Counted from the first letter of the stretch, positions 27,256-37,763 are shown. The stretch: DNA of 64,000 nt from Latescibacteria bacterium UBA6620 (GCA_002433075.1 DJHM01000056.1:144954-208953), one strand, 5' to 3'. The notes: generated by a model from the sequence alone, not told the origin. Translations and numbers: made by a program.

Positions 27256-27996
27256 TCAATTGCTCTCAGCCAGGTCGATAGGCCCTGCGACCGTGGCGAA
27301 CCAGGCACCTTCCTCTTTGGCATACCGGAGCAGATCCTTGACCACCTGGACCTCGCCGGCGTTGATCGTCAGCATCCACGGATGGATGACGAGGTCCGTC
27401 AGGGTGTTGGTTGGCTTTCGCCCAGTCAATGTCTTCCATCCACTTGCGCCGCGCCCAATCGGGACGCCGGTCCGTATAGTCTGAGGCCCCGCGTCCTTCG
27501 CCGCCCGGCACAAGCACCGTCGATTCGGTCCCTTCTACACAACGGAACACCGGGACGGACGACCCCACGCCTCGAATTCTCGATACCACATACTCGATGC
27601 CCGCTTCCGCAGCGTGTTTTCGTCCGCCAAGCCGTGGTGCGGACACCCGATTCCCCGAACCTTCAGGCCGCACGCCGCCTCGATGCTGTCGCCCATTCGA
27701 ATCATCTCGTGTCGCTGTTCGCGATACGGACGTCCTTCGAATGCAGGTTCGTGGTACATCCCGTGAGCGTAGATCTCGTGACCGGCTTCAACGATGTCGG
27801 CGATCAGGTTCGGAAACAGCTCGGCGGTGATCCCCAGGACGCAGAACGAGACGTGCACGTCGAGTTCGGCCAGCAGATCGAACAGGTTCGTCACGGAAAC
27901 CCGCGTCAGGAGATAATCCCCGACGTAACGTTGTGCTTCCAAGTGCTCGACATCGACGCGAAGCTTGAAAGCGAAGCTGTGGCCGTGCCAATCCAT
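27256..27996 (-). pseudogene. Polysaccharide deacetylase-like gene with two frameshifts
   Basis: Three successive frames encode one NodB-type protein. The first, from ATG 27994-27996 (GGAGG upstream), has LRVDVEHLE, DVHVSFCVLG and GHEIYAHGMYHEP with the metal His residues, then CPHHGLADENTL. Near 27608 one base appears missing, and the next frame continues with EAGIEYVVSRI and MEDIDWAKAN. Near 27420 a second shift leads to NTLTDLVIHPWMLT and YAKEEGAWFATV, ending at 27256. Family-like sequence persists across both shifts, so damage is recent or is sequence error. Confidence 0.75.
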
Positions 27997-29059
27997 CACG
28001 CCTCCCCTCCTCGTCTTCGTCGGCGATCACCAGTCGGTTCTCCGATTCGTGTGATTCCTTGTAGGCCAGGATAAGCGTGAGCGTTCGAAGACCCTCTTCC
28101 TGCCACGGCGTCGGGTCGTCTCCTTCCCCCATCGTGCAGATCCACTCCCCCAGCTCTTTCTCGAAGGGGTTCCAGCTTTCGCAATCCACCCGCTCGACCC
28201 CATCGGACGTGTGGACCTCCACGTAGGCGCCCTTCTCATCCTGGTCGATCACGATCGCGCCCTCATCACCAATTACATGACTCGCCCGGCCCCGCGGGAA
28301 GGGGTGGTGGTTTGACAGGATCAGATCTACGGTTGCAAGCACCCCACCCTTGCACTGGACCACGCACTTGCCATTGTCTATGCACGGAATCCCCCGATGG
28401 TCCAGATTCTCCCCGAACCCGACGACATCGGCCGGCTCGTCCTGCATCAACATCCGCATCTGATCGAACACGTAGAACCCGGTTTCAAGCTCCGGGCCCG
28501 CCGCCATGTCAAAATCACTCTTCCATCCACCCAGCGTGAGATGGTGTGTGATCGAGAAGTGTCCCGTGATGGGCCGGCCGATTCGTCCCTCGTCGATCAA
28601 CTGAAGTGCCGTCACCGAGGGCGCCCTGAAACGGGTTGGCAGACTACCTACCGTCACCAGACCCTTTTCATTCGACGCCGTAAACACGGATACTGCGTCC
28701 TCGATCGACGTCGCGAACGGCTCGGGAAGGAACACGTGCAGACCGTGCTCGATCCCCCACGCCGCGTAGTGGGGCCTGAGGTAATCTTCCGTGCAGATGC
28801 AGACCGCATCGGGCTGACCTCTTTCAAGCAGCTCCGTCTCGTCCTCGTAGAGGTTCGTACCGAACCGCTGCGCCATCTCCTCAATCGTTTTGGGCTACTT
28901 GGTCAACCACAGCAGATTCAGCGAATCTCTGATGTACTTCCGATCGCGATTGAAGTGTGCGATGCCCGCCACTTCGACCCCGCCCATGTCCGTGAACGTC
29001 TCGGGATAGTGCAATGAATAACTGGATACGGCACCGAGGATGCCGACTCTGATCGCCAC
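27994..29059 (-). pseudogene. Gfo/Idh/MocA oxidoreductase with in-frame TAG
   Basis: From GTG 29057-29059 the frame shows VGILGAVSSYS and continues to LTK, where TAG occupies 28895-28897. It resumes with PKTIEEMAQRFG, DAVCICTEDYLRP and LPEPFATS (the EKP region), then the C-terminal domain with GPELETGFYVFDQ. KYPK is the usual family context, so Tyr-to-TAG is likely. Near 28010 the frame fails to stop and stays open to 27788 inside the deacetylase, giving out-of-frame sequence; a C-terminal frameshift is the probable cause. Confidence 0.75.
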
Positions 29060-29133
29060 CTTATGACCTCTACGCAGAATTTGTCATTAAAGACCCCTCG
29101 TCTCCCGAGGAGAAGCAGCCAGAGGGGAAAAGA

Positions 29134-29956
29134 TCATGTCGTCGTGAGTCGCTTCATATTCTCGAAACTGGTTCTCGCGACCTTCTCCCGTCCCATCTGG
29201 AAGTCGAAGGCCTCGACCGAAACCCATCTCTGGTAATCCAGCTTGGCCAGGGTGTTCAGAATCGGATCAAAATCGAGCTCTCCCATTCCAGGACCCAACC
29301 GATTGGGATCGTTCACGTGGACGTGGTGAAACGATCCGTGCGCGTGCAGGATCTGATCGCTCACCGACCAGCGGTCGTCCTGCACCATGGCTTTGCAATC
29401 GACCATCATCGCGAACCCGGGCCGGTCCACCTCCCCTACCAGCCGAATTGCGTCGTCGATCCAGGTCACGAACGATGTTCCCAGAGGCTCGATGCAGAAC
29501 ACCACGCCTCGGTCATCGGCTCGCTCACCCACGCTTCGCATGCACTCGACCGTCCACGCCCACGCTTCCTCGGGATCGAAACCATCTGTTGGATCGCGCT
29601 GGGCGGGCGAACCAAACACCATCGTATCTCCCCCCACATCGGCGCAGAAATCTACCAGTTCCACCAGATAATTCCCAGCCGCTTGCCTTTCGACCCTGTC
29701 AGGTGAGTTGAGCCTGAACGGCGTGTTCGCGAGCAGCCAATGCAATCCGGCCACTTCGATGCCGGCGTCCTCGATCTCCCGGCGAATTCGGCTTCGGTCG
29801 GACGGCTCGAGATCGGTCACGACGTCACAGAGGGTGTACGGAGCGAGTTCGATCCCGGTGTAGCCGATTTCGGTCGTGAGCTTCGCCGCCTCCGGCGAGG
29901 GAGCGATCCTCGAACGTTTCGCTGCATAGCGCGTACTTGTGCGGTGTGGAACTCAT
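29134..29956 (-). pseudogene. Sugar phosphate isomerase/epimerase (xylose-isomerase-like TIM barrel), frameshifted
   Basis: The ATG at 29954-29956 opens MSSTPHKYALCSETFEDRSLA. An apparent extra base near 29893 moves the reading to a second frame, EAAKLTTEIGYTGIELAPYT, that runs intact to 29134. Family motifs are GLHWLLANTPFRL, VVFCIEPLG (metal Glu), AMMVDCKAM, FHHVHVNDPNRLGPG (metal His) and WVSVEAFDF (metal Glu). Apart from the shift, the protein is complete at about 273 residues. It is next to a second isomerase gene on the same strand. Confidence 0.78.
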
Positions 29957-30014
29957 GGAAGTAAAGAAGGGGAAAGGGGGGAAGACCGTATTTCTTCTCT
30001 ACTTCTGCCCTTCT

Positions 30015-30788
30015 CTACTTCTCCCCTGAAAAGGCTTTGAACTTTTCTATGTGAGTGGCCAGCACAGATTCAGAGTCGTCGGGATCGATCACTTCAACTG
30101 AGAAGAAACCGTCGTAGCCGTCAGGAGCGAGAAGGTCGAACGTCCTCTGATTGTCCGCGTCGGTCACTTCGCTTCCTTCGCGCGCGCTGAAATGAAGATG
30201 ATCGACGTTGCCCCTGATGTGGCCGTAGGCCTCGTCCACAGACTGGCCGCGTCGGATATGGTGGCCAATGTGCCAGAGCACGCCGACGTTTTCCGCACCC
30301 GAATCGTCCACGATCCTTCTCGCCCAGTCGGCACGCATGTTCGTGTGGGTTTCGATCAGGACTTTCGCGTTGTGCTGACCTGCGTGTTCATCGACGGCTG
30401 CGCAGGACTCGGCCGCCAATGAGAGCGCCCTGTCACGATCTTCTTCGGCTTCCGGGACTGGATCGCCGAACACCCTCAGGTAACTCGCCCCGATTCCCTG
30501 GGCCAGTTCGATGTAGCGTTTGAGCGATTCCCGTTCCTTTTCGTGCTCCGCGGCATCGGTCGAATTCAGCTGAACCCCCGTGGCGATGCAGGTCGCTTCA
30601 ATCCCGCTGTCTTCGAGCATGCCCTGGGCGGTCGCAATGTCGTCCTCTGACGAGGAAAGCTCGATCCCGTGTTTGTGGTCCCACTCGACCCGAAACTCGA
30701 GGCCCTCGTATCCGTACTTCCTGGCCGCCGCAATCAGATCCGGCAACGTCCGGTCCGGACAGACCGAACTCATGAATCCAGGCTTCAT
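30015..30788 (-). CDS. Sugar phosphate isomerase/epimerase (xylose-isomerase-like TIM barrel)
   Basis: A 257-residue AP-endonuclease-2-type barrel. YEGLEFRVEWDHKHG lies near the N-terminus; metal-site residues are Glu in VLIETHTNM, His in VLWHIGHHI, His in VDHLHFSA and Glu in GFFSVEVIDPDD. ATG start with GAGGT 5 bases upstream. Such enzymes epimerise ketoses or isomerise inositol-pathway sugars. It is intact, unlike its neighbour at 29134. Confidence 0.87.
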   Translation of the reverse strand: MKPGFMSSVCPDRTLPDLIAAARKYGYEGLEFRVEWDHKHGIELSSSEDDIATAQGMLEDSGIEATCIATGVQLNSTDAAEHEKERESLKRYIELAQGIGASYLRVFGDPVPEAEEDRDRALSLAAESCAAVDEHAGQHNAKVLIETHTNMRADWARRIVDDSGAENVGVLWHIGHHIRRGQSVDEAYGHIRGNVDHLHFSAREGSEVTDADNQRTFDLLAPDGYDGFFSVEVIDPDDSESVLATHIEKFKAFSGEK

Positions 30789-30877
30789 AGTACCTCACGA
30801 ACGTTCATTCAAGTCGTTGAATCACGTCAGCGAATGGCCGACCTACTGAAACATCCTGACAGCCACCCGAGGGCTCC

Positions 30878-32347
30878 CTAGAACGGCATGGTCCTGGGAG
30901 CGAAGGGTGGCGTCGCATAAACTGTGGCGTCGAAGCTCTTGCGCATCAGATCGTGCAACGTGTCCTGATGGTCAGGGCTTTCAGACAGGTCGTTGTGTTC
31001 CCAGGGGTCGTTCTCGAGATCGTAAAGCTCGAACAAATCCTTGCCGTGGTAGTCGACGAACTTCCATCGACGGTCGCGATACATCGTCGCGTGCGTCTGA
31101 TCAGGATAGTTAATGGCCCCGAAGAACTCCGTGCGAACGAAATCGCGATGACGATCCGTTTCCCCAGACAGGAGCGGCGTGAGTGATTTTCCTTGCACCC
31201 AGTATGGCGTTTCAAGGCCTGCCGCATCGAGGAACGTGGGCACGAGGTCCATCAGCTCGACGAGTGCATCGCTCACGATGTCTTGGCGGTAGCCCGTAGG
31301 CCACGAAACCATAAGGGGAACTCTCGTCAATCCTTCGAAAAAGCGACATCCCTTGAGCAAAAGACCGTGGTCGCACAGGGCTTCTCCGTGATCGCTCATG
31401 AACACCACGATCGTGTTCTCCCGCTCGCCCATAGCATCCAGGTGATCCAGCAGCCGCCCGAATTCGTGGTCCACCTGCTCGATCATCGCATAGTAGGCGG
31501 CCTGGACACGCTTGTGATCCCACACGTCCGGATGCTGAGGTTTCGACTGGAAATCGACGCCCGCCTCGACCAGTTTCTGCTGATGCTCGAGATCGCCGTC
31601 CTCGAAGTGCGCCCCGGGCATCCCGTCCACATCGTAACGCCGGTAGAACTCGTAGGGCGGGTCGAACGCGGCGTGCGGATCGAACGGATTCACGCTCAGC
31701 ATCCACGGCTGATTTTCTCTACGGTTCTTGTCGACAAACTCGATTGACTTTTCTGTACACCAATAGGTCTGATGCAAGTGCGGGGGAACGTTGTCCTTCT
31801 CCTCCGTCGGCTCGTAGACACCACCGAAGCTCTTCTCGGTCGCCCCCTTTCGATACGAATCCATCTGGTTGTATTCCAGGAGGAGTTCTGCTGGATCGCT
31901 CCCCTGCTGCCGGATCCAATCCGCGTAGTCGTGACCGTAGTCGTTCGGCCCCTTGGGTGCGTGGCTGTACTGGAAGTACCCATAGCCATCATCGACACGA
32001 TTTTCCTGCGCGTTGGCCGCTCCCGCCAGGTGCAGCTTCCCGACCAGCCCGCAATGGTACCCCGCTCGGGTGAGGATGTTCGGGATCAGCCGATCAGCGT
32101 AGTAGTCCGGCCAGGTGTCGTTTCCATTCCCTTTGACCCCGACGGCGCTCGGATACATCCCTGTCAAGAAACTCGACCGGCTTGGGGTACAGATGGGTGC
32201 CTGGCAGTAGGCATAGTCGAATGTCACCGCACCCTTCATGAAGTCGTCGAGCCTTGGGGTATTGACGTGAGGGTTGTTCAACGCACCGATCGTGTCGAAT
32301 CGCTGCTGATCGGAGCAGTACCACAGAATGTTCGGTCTGTCAGTCAT
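30878..32347 (-). CDS. Sulfatase (formylglycine type)
   Basis: A 489-residue sulfatase. Signature C53-T-P-S-R57 followed by SSFLTGMY, metal Asp in YCSDQQRFDT, and FMSDHGEALCDHGL for the second site. No signal peptide. The C-terminal RWKFVDYHGKDLFELYDLENDPWE block is the usual sulfatase tail. ATG start with GAGGA upstream. It is the first of three sulfatase genes in a row on the minus strand (30878, 32393, 33923). Confidence 0.92.
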   Translation of the reverse strand: MTDRPNILWYCSDQQRFDTIGALNNPHVNTPRLDDFMKGAVTFDYAYCQAPICTPSRSSFLTGMYPSAVGVKGNGNDTWPDYYADRLIPNILTRAGYHCGLVGKLHLAGAANAQENRVDDGYGYFQYSHAPKGPNDYGHDYADWIRQQGSDPAELLLEYNQMDSYRKGATEKSFGGVYEPTEEKDNVPPHLHQTYWCTEKSIEFVDKNRRENQPWMLSVNPFDPHAAFDPPYEFYRRYDVDGMPGAHFEDGDLEHQQKLVEAGVDFQSKPQHPDVWDHKRVQAAYYAMIEQVDHEFGRLLDHLDAMGERENTIVVFMSDHGEALCDHGLLLKGCRFFEGLTRVPLMVSWPTGYRQDIVSDALVELMDLVPTFLDAAGLETPYWVQGKSLTPLLSGETDRHRDFVRTEFFGAINYPDQTHATMYRDRRWKFVDYHGKDLFELYDLENDPWEHNDLSESPDHQDTLHDLMRKSFDATVYATPPFAPRTMPF

Positions 32348-32392
32348 GGGGTCCTCGAAAGTGTGCTGCGAAGAAGTCCGTGAACACGATGC

Positions 32393-33856
32393 TCAACCGA
32401 TTCCACCGACGTATTTCATCGCGAGCGCACGCGCTTGTCCTTCACCAAGCCGCTTTTGGAGCAGAGCGGCAAACTCTTCCTCGGTCTTGCCTTCCGCCAG
32501 ACCGCGCACAACACGGTCCTGGGCCTCAAACGCGTCGCGAGTCACTTGCTCCGTGTCGACCTGGCTGGCCAGAATGGCTTTCAGGTCGTTCAGAACCTCC
32601 GCACAGGCAGGATCATCGATCCGGTTGTCGAACTCGCCTGGATCTTCTTTCAGGTTGAAGAGCAGGCCCTGATACCATTGGAAGTGGATGTATTTCCAGT
32701 CCCCTTTCCGGATCGAGAAGGAGCCGGTGCAGTTCCCTTCCGAGTGAGACTCCGTATACGCCCATCCGGGGTGAGGCCCGTCCCGGTCTTCGAGCAACGG
32801 GATCAGAGAATGCCCTCGAAGCTCGCTCTGCTCGTCCGAGCCTGCCCAATCGAGCAGGGTCGCAGCAAGGTCTACGTGCGCGACCGGTGTCTCGATCACC
32901 TTACCGGACGGAATGCCAGGACCGCACATCACTAGCGGAACGTGCGCTGCGTTCTCGTAGAGATTGTTCTTGAGCCACAGACCGTGTTCGCCGAGGGACT
33001 CTCCGTGGTCTGAAGTGTAGATAAATATCGTGTTCTCCAGTTCCCCTGCCGCCTCCAGCGCGTCGTAGACCTGACCGATGTATTCATCCAGCTCGGAGAT
33101 CAGCCCGTAGTAGCCCGCCCGTGCCCGGCGGATCCGATCTTCGGGAATGGGTGTCGCGATCCGCTTGAAGTTTCGGATGCCCTGGTAAACGAGATTCATG
33201 TTTTCCAGATCGTCATCCCGAACATCCGGCAGGTCGATTTCGTCCAGGGGATAGAGATCCCAGTATTCCTGCAGCGCCACGAACTTTGGATGGGGCTGGC
33301 TCAGGCCAAGGAAGTAGAGCCATGGGCCGTCGATTCCGGGACGCGTTTGCGCGATGAAATCGAGACACGTCTGCGTACGCGCCGAATCTTTGTGTCGTTT
33401 CTCACGCGGGCTTCCATTCACGTTGTCCCGTTCGTTCCACCGCATGCAGAGAGGATTTCGAAAGAGAGACGTGATATCCGGGTTCCGACAGTGACCGTTC
33501 CCGACGTCCGTCTCGATAAACCCACGCTCAAACTCATTCAGGTCGAATTTCCCCGTCGCGTGGCACTGATATCCGTTCCGTGAAAGGCGGGTTCCCCAGG
33601 TCGGATGGCTGCCGTCCCACGGCGTCGAGTTGCAATAGGATCCGACATCCGAGGAGTACATCCCCGTCATCAGGCACGCCCGACCGGGCGTGCAAACCGG
33701 GCTCCCGCAATACGTGTTGGCGAACACCGTCCCGTTCTTTGCGATCCGATCCATGTTGGGGGTCTTGACGAGCGGATGACCGGCATACCCTGTGTATCGA
33801 AAGCTGTGCTGGTCGGAACAGATGTAGACGATATTGGGGCGTGATCCGGATGGCAT
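32393..33856 (-). CDS. Sulfatase (formylglycine type)
   Basis: A 487-residue sulfatase, closely related to the interrupted gene at 33923-35344. Signature C55-T-P-G-R59 followed by ACLMTGMYSSDVGSY, metal Asp in YICSDQHSFR, and YTSDHGESLGEHGLWLKNN. The intact sequence here is the best guide to what the neighbouring gene should read at its stop codon. ATG start with AGGA upstream; no signal peptide. Confidence 0.92.
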   Translation of the reverse strand: MPSGSRPNIVYICSDQHSFRYTGYAGHPLVKTPNMDRIAKNGTVFANTYCGSPVCTPGRACLMTGMYSSDVGSYCNSTPWDGSHPTWGTRLSRNGYQCHATGKFDLNEFERGFIETDVGNGHCRNPDITSLFRNPLCMRWNERDNVNGSPREKRHKDSARTQTCLDFIAQTRPGIDGPWLYFLGLSQPHPKFVALQEYWDLYPLDEIDLPDVRDDDLENMNLVYQGIRNFKRIATPIPEDRIRRARAGYYGLISELDEYIGQVYDALEAAGELENTIFIYTSDHGESLGEHGLWLKNNLYENAAHVPLVMCGPGIPSGKVIETPVAHVDLAATLLDWAGSDEQSELRGHSLIPLLEDRDGPHPGWAYTESHSEGNCTGSFSIRKGDWKYIHFQWYQGLLFNLKEDPGEFDNRIDDPACAEVLNDLKAILASQVDTEQVTRDAFEAQDRVVRGLAEGKTEEEFAALLQKRLGEGQARALAMKYVGGIG

Positions 33857-33896
33857 CGGGGGTCCTGTAGTCTTTCAGTAAGCGTTTCGCATTGCG

Positions 33897-33916
33897 GGAC
33901 GGTTCGCGAACCGTCC
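33897..33916. repeat. Perfect 20-bp palindrome GGACGGTTCGCGAACCGTCC (copy 1)
   Basis: Perfect palindrome, extended by one more G-C pair, between two sulfatase genes. An identical copy is at 45830-45849, so it is a dispersed repeat rather than a local operator. Confidence 0.8.
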
Positions 33917-33922
33917 CTGGGA

Positions 33923-35344
33923 TCATGGATTTCGTGGTTGTGTGGCAGCCATGAGGCGTGATTGCCCCGGGCCCAAACGGCTCTCCAGAATTGCTGCGAA
34001 TTCCTCTTCTGTTTTCCCTTCAGTCAGTTGCCCCAACATTTTCTTCTGGGCATCGAAGGCGTCGAGGGTCACGCGTTCGGTATCGACCTGGCTCTCTAGG
34101 ATTCCCTTGAGCTCTCTGACGACTTCGCCGCAAGCCGGGTCCTCGATCCGGTTCTCGAATTCGCCCGGATCCTCATCCAGGTTGAACAACAGACCGTCGT
34201 GCCACTGGAAGTGGACGTACTTCCAGGGCCCCTTGCGAATCATGAACCCGCCGGTCATCATCCCCTCTGAATGAGATTCCGTGTAGGTCCATCCAGGATG
34301 GTCACCGGTTCCTCCGTCAAGCAGTGGCACGAGGGAATGTCCTCGGATTTCGCCAGGAACCTCGAGCCCGGGCCATTCGTACAAAGCGGCAGCGAGGTCG
34401 ACGTGGCCCTGAGGGATGCCCGGACCCGCCATCACGAACGGCACGTGCGAGGCGTTCTCGTAGAACGAGCTCTTGTGCCACAACCCGTGCTCTCCGAGGG
34501 ACTCCCCGTGATCGGAAGTATAGATGAAGATCGTGTTCTCCAGCTGTCCGGTCTCCTCCAGCTTGTCCCGGACCCGCCCGACATACTCATCCAACTCCGT
34601 GATCATGCCGTAGTAGCCGGCTCGCGCTTTCCTGATTCTGTCCTCGGGGATCGGGGTCGCGATGCGCTTGTAGTGTCGCATGGCCTGATAGACGAGATGC
34701 AAGTGTTCGAGATCCTTCTGCGGGACCTCAGGCAAGTCGATGTCTTCCAACGGATACATCTCGTAGTACTGGCGGAGTGCGACGAATCTGGGGTGAGGCT
34801 GGCTCATTCCCAGCCAGCACAGCCACGGTTTCCCCAGGGAAGGCGCTTCGTGCTCCAGATACGACAGCGTGTGGTTGGTCAACTGCTCGTCGTGGTGTCT
34901 TTCGTCCCTCGGCCGTCCGTCCACATCAGGTCGTTCGTCCATCCTGTAACAGAGCGGGTTTCTGAACAGGGAGGTGATGTCCGGGTTGTCGAAGTGACCG
35001 TTACGGGTTTCGACTTCGTGGAATCCCGTCGGAACATCCGAATTCAGATCGAATCTTCCCGTCGCCCAGCAATGGTAGCCCGCGTCTGTCAGGTACCGGG
35101 CCCACATTGGATGGCTGCCGTCATAGACCGTCGAATTGCAATAGGACCCAACGTCCGACGGTTACATCCCGGTCATCATGCTCGCGCGACCTGGCGTGCA
35201 GAGCGGGCTGGCACAATACGTGTTGGAAAACACGGTCCCCCGCTCAGCGAGACGATCGAGATTCGGTGTCTTGACCAGCGGATGCCCCGCGTATCGGAAT
35301 CCGTGCTGATCGGAGCAGATGAGGATGATGTTAGGCGTGGGCAT
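33923..35344 (-). pseudogene. Sulfatase interrupted by in-frame TAA just after the active-site signature
   Basis: About 473 codons in one frame. The first 60 codons contain metal Asp in LICSDQHGFR and signature C49-T-P-G-R53 followed by ASMMTGM. Codon 61 is TAA (35162-35164), where the intact paralogue at 32393 has Tyr (MTGMYSSDVGSY). The frame continues without loss as PSDVGSYCNST and GYHCWATGRFDL, through SDHGESLGEHGLW to a stop at 33923. A single C-to-A change (TAC to TAA) explains it. No reason exists to suspect recoding of TAA, so inactivation or a sequence error is likely. Confidence 0.82.
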
Positions 35345-35450
35345 GGCTAATGGTCCAGGGTACTACGTGTCGTCGGGCATTATTGAGCGGGAGAATGGGT
35401 GAGCGGGCGTGGCATTGCAACTAGCAGAGACTCTCCCGCTCTCTCCTCCC

Positions 35451-35492
35451 CCTCCGTGTCCTGAGTAGACGCGTCAGCGTCGTATCGAAGGG
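35451..35492. repeat. Dispersed 42-bp repeat, minus orientation
   Basis: The reverse complement of this stretch matches 47995-48036 at about 40 of 42 positions, including the core CTTCGATACGACGCTGACGC. Both copies are intergenic, with GAGCGGGAG-type sequence near. The rest of 35345-35509 is C/T-rich and has no coding frame. Confidence 0.75.
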
Positions 35493-35509
35493 CTCTCCCG
35501 CTCAGCTCT

Positions 35510-36886
35510 TCACGCGTTCCACATTCTCGGCATCCGAAACGCCTTCCCCTTCTTGAAAAAGCTCTCCATCTCGTGTGCGCGAATCATTTCGTCGCACATC
35601 TTTCGGATGTCGTCGAGAGACAATTCGGATGACGTATGGGGGTCGAGCATCGCCGCCTGGTAAACCGACTCTTTGCTGTGGTTGAAGACGGCCTCGAGCG
35701 TCAGCAATTGCGTATTGATGTTCGTGCGATTCAGAGCAGCGCATTGCTCTGGAAGATCGCCCACGTAGGTCCCCTGGACGCCGTTCTTGTCGACAAGGCA
35801 CGCGATCTCCACGACCGCATTCCGGGGCAGATTGGTAATGTATCCACCGTCGTTCAGAATATTGCCGCCGATCCGAAACGGCACATCGGTCTCCATGGCT
35901 TCCATGATATACGAGCCATACTCGTGCGTTTGGTCGTGCGAGAGTCGTTTGTTGTTCACCATCTCGTGACTTCGCTCTTTCCAGCGCTGAATCTGGTTCA
36001 CGCACCGTCTTGGATACTCGTCGAGAGGAATGTTGAACTCTTCGATCAGTTCGGGATAGGTCGACTTAATCCAGTACGGCATGTATTCCGCGCTATGTTC
36101 GGAAGACTCCGTCAAGTAGTAGCCGAAATGACGCATCATTTCAAACCGAACCATGTCCGTATGCTTGGCGGCTCCCTTTTTTCGAGCTTCGCGGTTCATC
36201 GCTGCCGCCCGTTTCTTAATCTCCGGGTAGAGGTCGCGGCCCCCGTCCGTGATCTCGAGCAGCCAGGCCTGATGATTAATCCCCGCAATCTCCCACTGAA
36301 GATTCTCGACCTCATCGAGCATGCCCACCCGATTCAGCAGTCCCGTCGCGCACGATTGCACAGAGTGGCACAGTCCGACCGTCCGAATGGAAGTGCCTCT
36401 CAACAACGCGCCCGTGACAGCACACATGGGATTCGTGTAGTTCAGAAACCACGCATCCGGGCAAACCTTCTCCATGTCGTTCGCAAACGCCATCATCACA
36501 GGCGCCGTTCGCAACACGCGGAAAATCCCACCGATCCCGATCGTGTCCGCAATCGTCTGACGCAGGCCATACTTCTTGGGTATCGCGAAGTCGATCACCG
36601 TCGACGGCTCGTAGCCTCCAACCTGGATCGCGTTGACGACATAGTTCGCGTCCTTCAACGCCGCTCTTCGGTTGGCCTTCCCGAGGTGGGCCGTAATCCT
36701 CGTTCGACCCTTGTTCACATTCTTGTTCAGAAACTGCAACATTCGCCGGGATTCGCGCAGGCGCCTTGAGTTAACGTCGTAGAGCGCGATGTGCGCATCG
36801 TGCAGCGCCGGACTCAGCATACTGTCGCCAAGTATGTTCTTGGCGAACACGCTGCTGCCCGCACCCATGAAGGTAATTTTCGGCAT
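35510..36886 (-). CDS. GH4 family alpha-galactosidase/alpha-glucosidase-like enzyme
   Basis: A 458-residue GH4 enzyme, paralogous to 3700-5004. GAGSSVFAKN near residue 8 binds NAD. NYTNP, the Cys of LCHSVQS and the His of AGINHQAW form the metal and substrate site. Full family length. ATG start with AGAGGAG upstream. It lies 21 bases downstream of a haloacid-dehalogenase-type gene on the same strand. The substrate may be an alpha-galactoside or alpha-galacturonide. Confidence 0.9.
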   Translation of the reverse strand: MPKITFMGAGSSVFAKNILGDSMLSPALHDAHIALYDVNSRRLRESRRMLQFLNKNVNKGRTRITAHLGKANRRAALKDANYVVNAIQVGGYEPSTVIDFAIPKKYGLRQTIADTIGIGGIFRVLRTAPVMMAFANDMEKVCPDAWFLNYTNPMCAVTGALLRGTSIRTVGLCHSVQSCATGLLNRVGMLDEVENLQWEIAGINHQAWLLEITDGGRDLYPEIKKRAAAMNREARKKGAAKHTDMVRFEMMRHFGYYLTESSEHSAEYMPYWIKSTYPELIEEFNIPLDEYPRRCVNQIQRWKERSHEMVNNKRLSHDQTHEYGSYIMEAMETDVPFRIGGNILNDGGYITNLPRNAVVEIACLVDKNGVQGTYVGDLPEQCAALNRTNINTQLLTLEAVFNHSKESVYQAAMLDPHTSSELSLDDIRKMCDEMIRAHEMESFFKKGKAFRMPRMWNA

Positions 36887-36907
36887 GGAGCTCCTCTTCT
36901 ATGCTTC

Positions 36908-37606
36908 TCAGGTCACCGCGTCGGCTAATTCCGTGAAGTCATTGACCATCACATCGGCTTGATAGGGGGTGTCCTCGTACGGAAGGTCGTACCGATCCAC
37001 CCAGGCGCCCCGCATGCCACAGGCCCTTGCGCCAACCACGTCGAAGGAATTGGCGGAGACCATCATGCACTCTCCGACCTCGAGGGAGATCATCGTGGCC
37101 GCCTTCCGATAAACACCCGGGTGCGGCTTGAAGGCCCCGCCAGCCTGTTCGACCGAAATCACGGCGTCGAAGTTGTACTGAATCCGATTCTTCGAAAGAT
37201 GTTCCAGAAACCACGGATCGCCGTTCGACAGTGCCACCAGCCGATACTTTTCGTGGAGAGGAGGCAGCGCGTCTTTCACTTCAGGGAACGGGGACAACTC
37301 GCGCCAGCATTCGAGGAACGCCTTCACCTCGTCAGCTGATGCCTCCACTCTGTTCATCCCCAGAACGTAGACAAAGGCCCGCCGCACGGTCTCGAGATAT
37401 CCGCCGTGCCCGAGGGCCATGATCGTGTCCTGAAACTGCTCCAGCCGTTGGCGATATCGCCATTGCTGCCAGAAGACATCGGCAGAAGTATCACTGCCTT
37501 TGGATGCAAGGAAGGTCCCGATATGAGGGGTCAGACTTCCCCCGAGATCGAGGATGGTACCGAACAGATCGAACGTCAGGGCTTTCACGCCCGGTTGAAC
37601 TGGCAA
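36908..37606 (-). CDS. HAD-superfamily hydrolase, haloacid dehalogenase type II-like
   Basis: A 232-residue HAD hydrolase. The nucleophile Asp is in LTFDLFGTILD, motif II is ALSNGD, motif III Lys is in FKPHPGVYRKA and the acidic motif IV is near MVSANSFDVVGA. These match type II L-2-haloacid dehalogenases, but phosphatases share the fold. The TTG start at 37604-37606 has AAGGAG 8 bases upstream. It is the first gene of an operon with the GH4 enzyme. Confidence 0.85.
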   Translation of the reverse strand: MPVQPGVKALTFDLFGTILDLGGSLTPHIGTFLASKGSDTSADVFWQQWRYRQRLEQFQDTIMALGHGGYLETVRRAFVYVLGMNRVEASADEVKAFLECWRELSPFPEVKDALPPLHEKYRLVALSNGDPWFLEHLSKNRIQYNFDAVISVEQAGGAFKPHPGVYRKAATMISLEVGECMMVSANSFDVVGARACGMRGAWVDRYDLPYEDTPYQADVMVNDFTELADAVT

Positions 37607-37733
37607 TGTTCTGCTCCTTACTGAAAGTGAACCACTCCATCGATACGCAACCGGGGGTTGCTACTCACGACAGGCAAGACTCCAAGACACAAAGAGAAAC
37701 GGGAGGGGAGATCGAGAGTTCTTCCTTTCATCT

Positions 37734-37763
37734 TTGTGGTCCGCTCCGACGAGGCCCTATATT
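37734..37763 (+). promoter_or_regulatory. Candidate sigma70-type promoter for the plus-strand PhyH cassette
   Basis: TTGTGG (37734-37739) and TATATT (37758-37763) are separated by 18 bases in the 233-base divergent interval. The same CCCTATATT hexamer context recurs at 38792-38800 before the next PhyH gene. No operator was identified. Confidence 0.4.

Noticed and set aside
27788..27993. C-terminal extension of the Gfo/Idh protein into the deacetylase
   Set aside because: The sequence is an out-of-frame reading of conserved deacetylase codons, so a frameshift near the true end is likelier than a real overlap.
19118..35164. TAG and TAA read-through as a codon reassignment
   Set aside because: TAG, TAA and TGA all act as normal ends for intact genes in the window, and the interrupted residues differ (Gln, Trp, Tyr).
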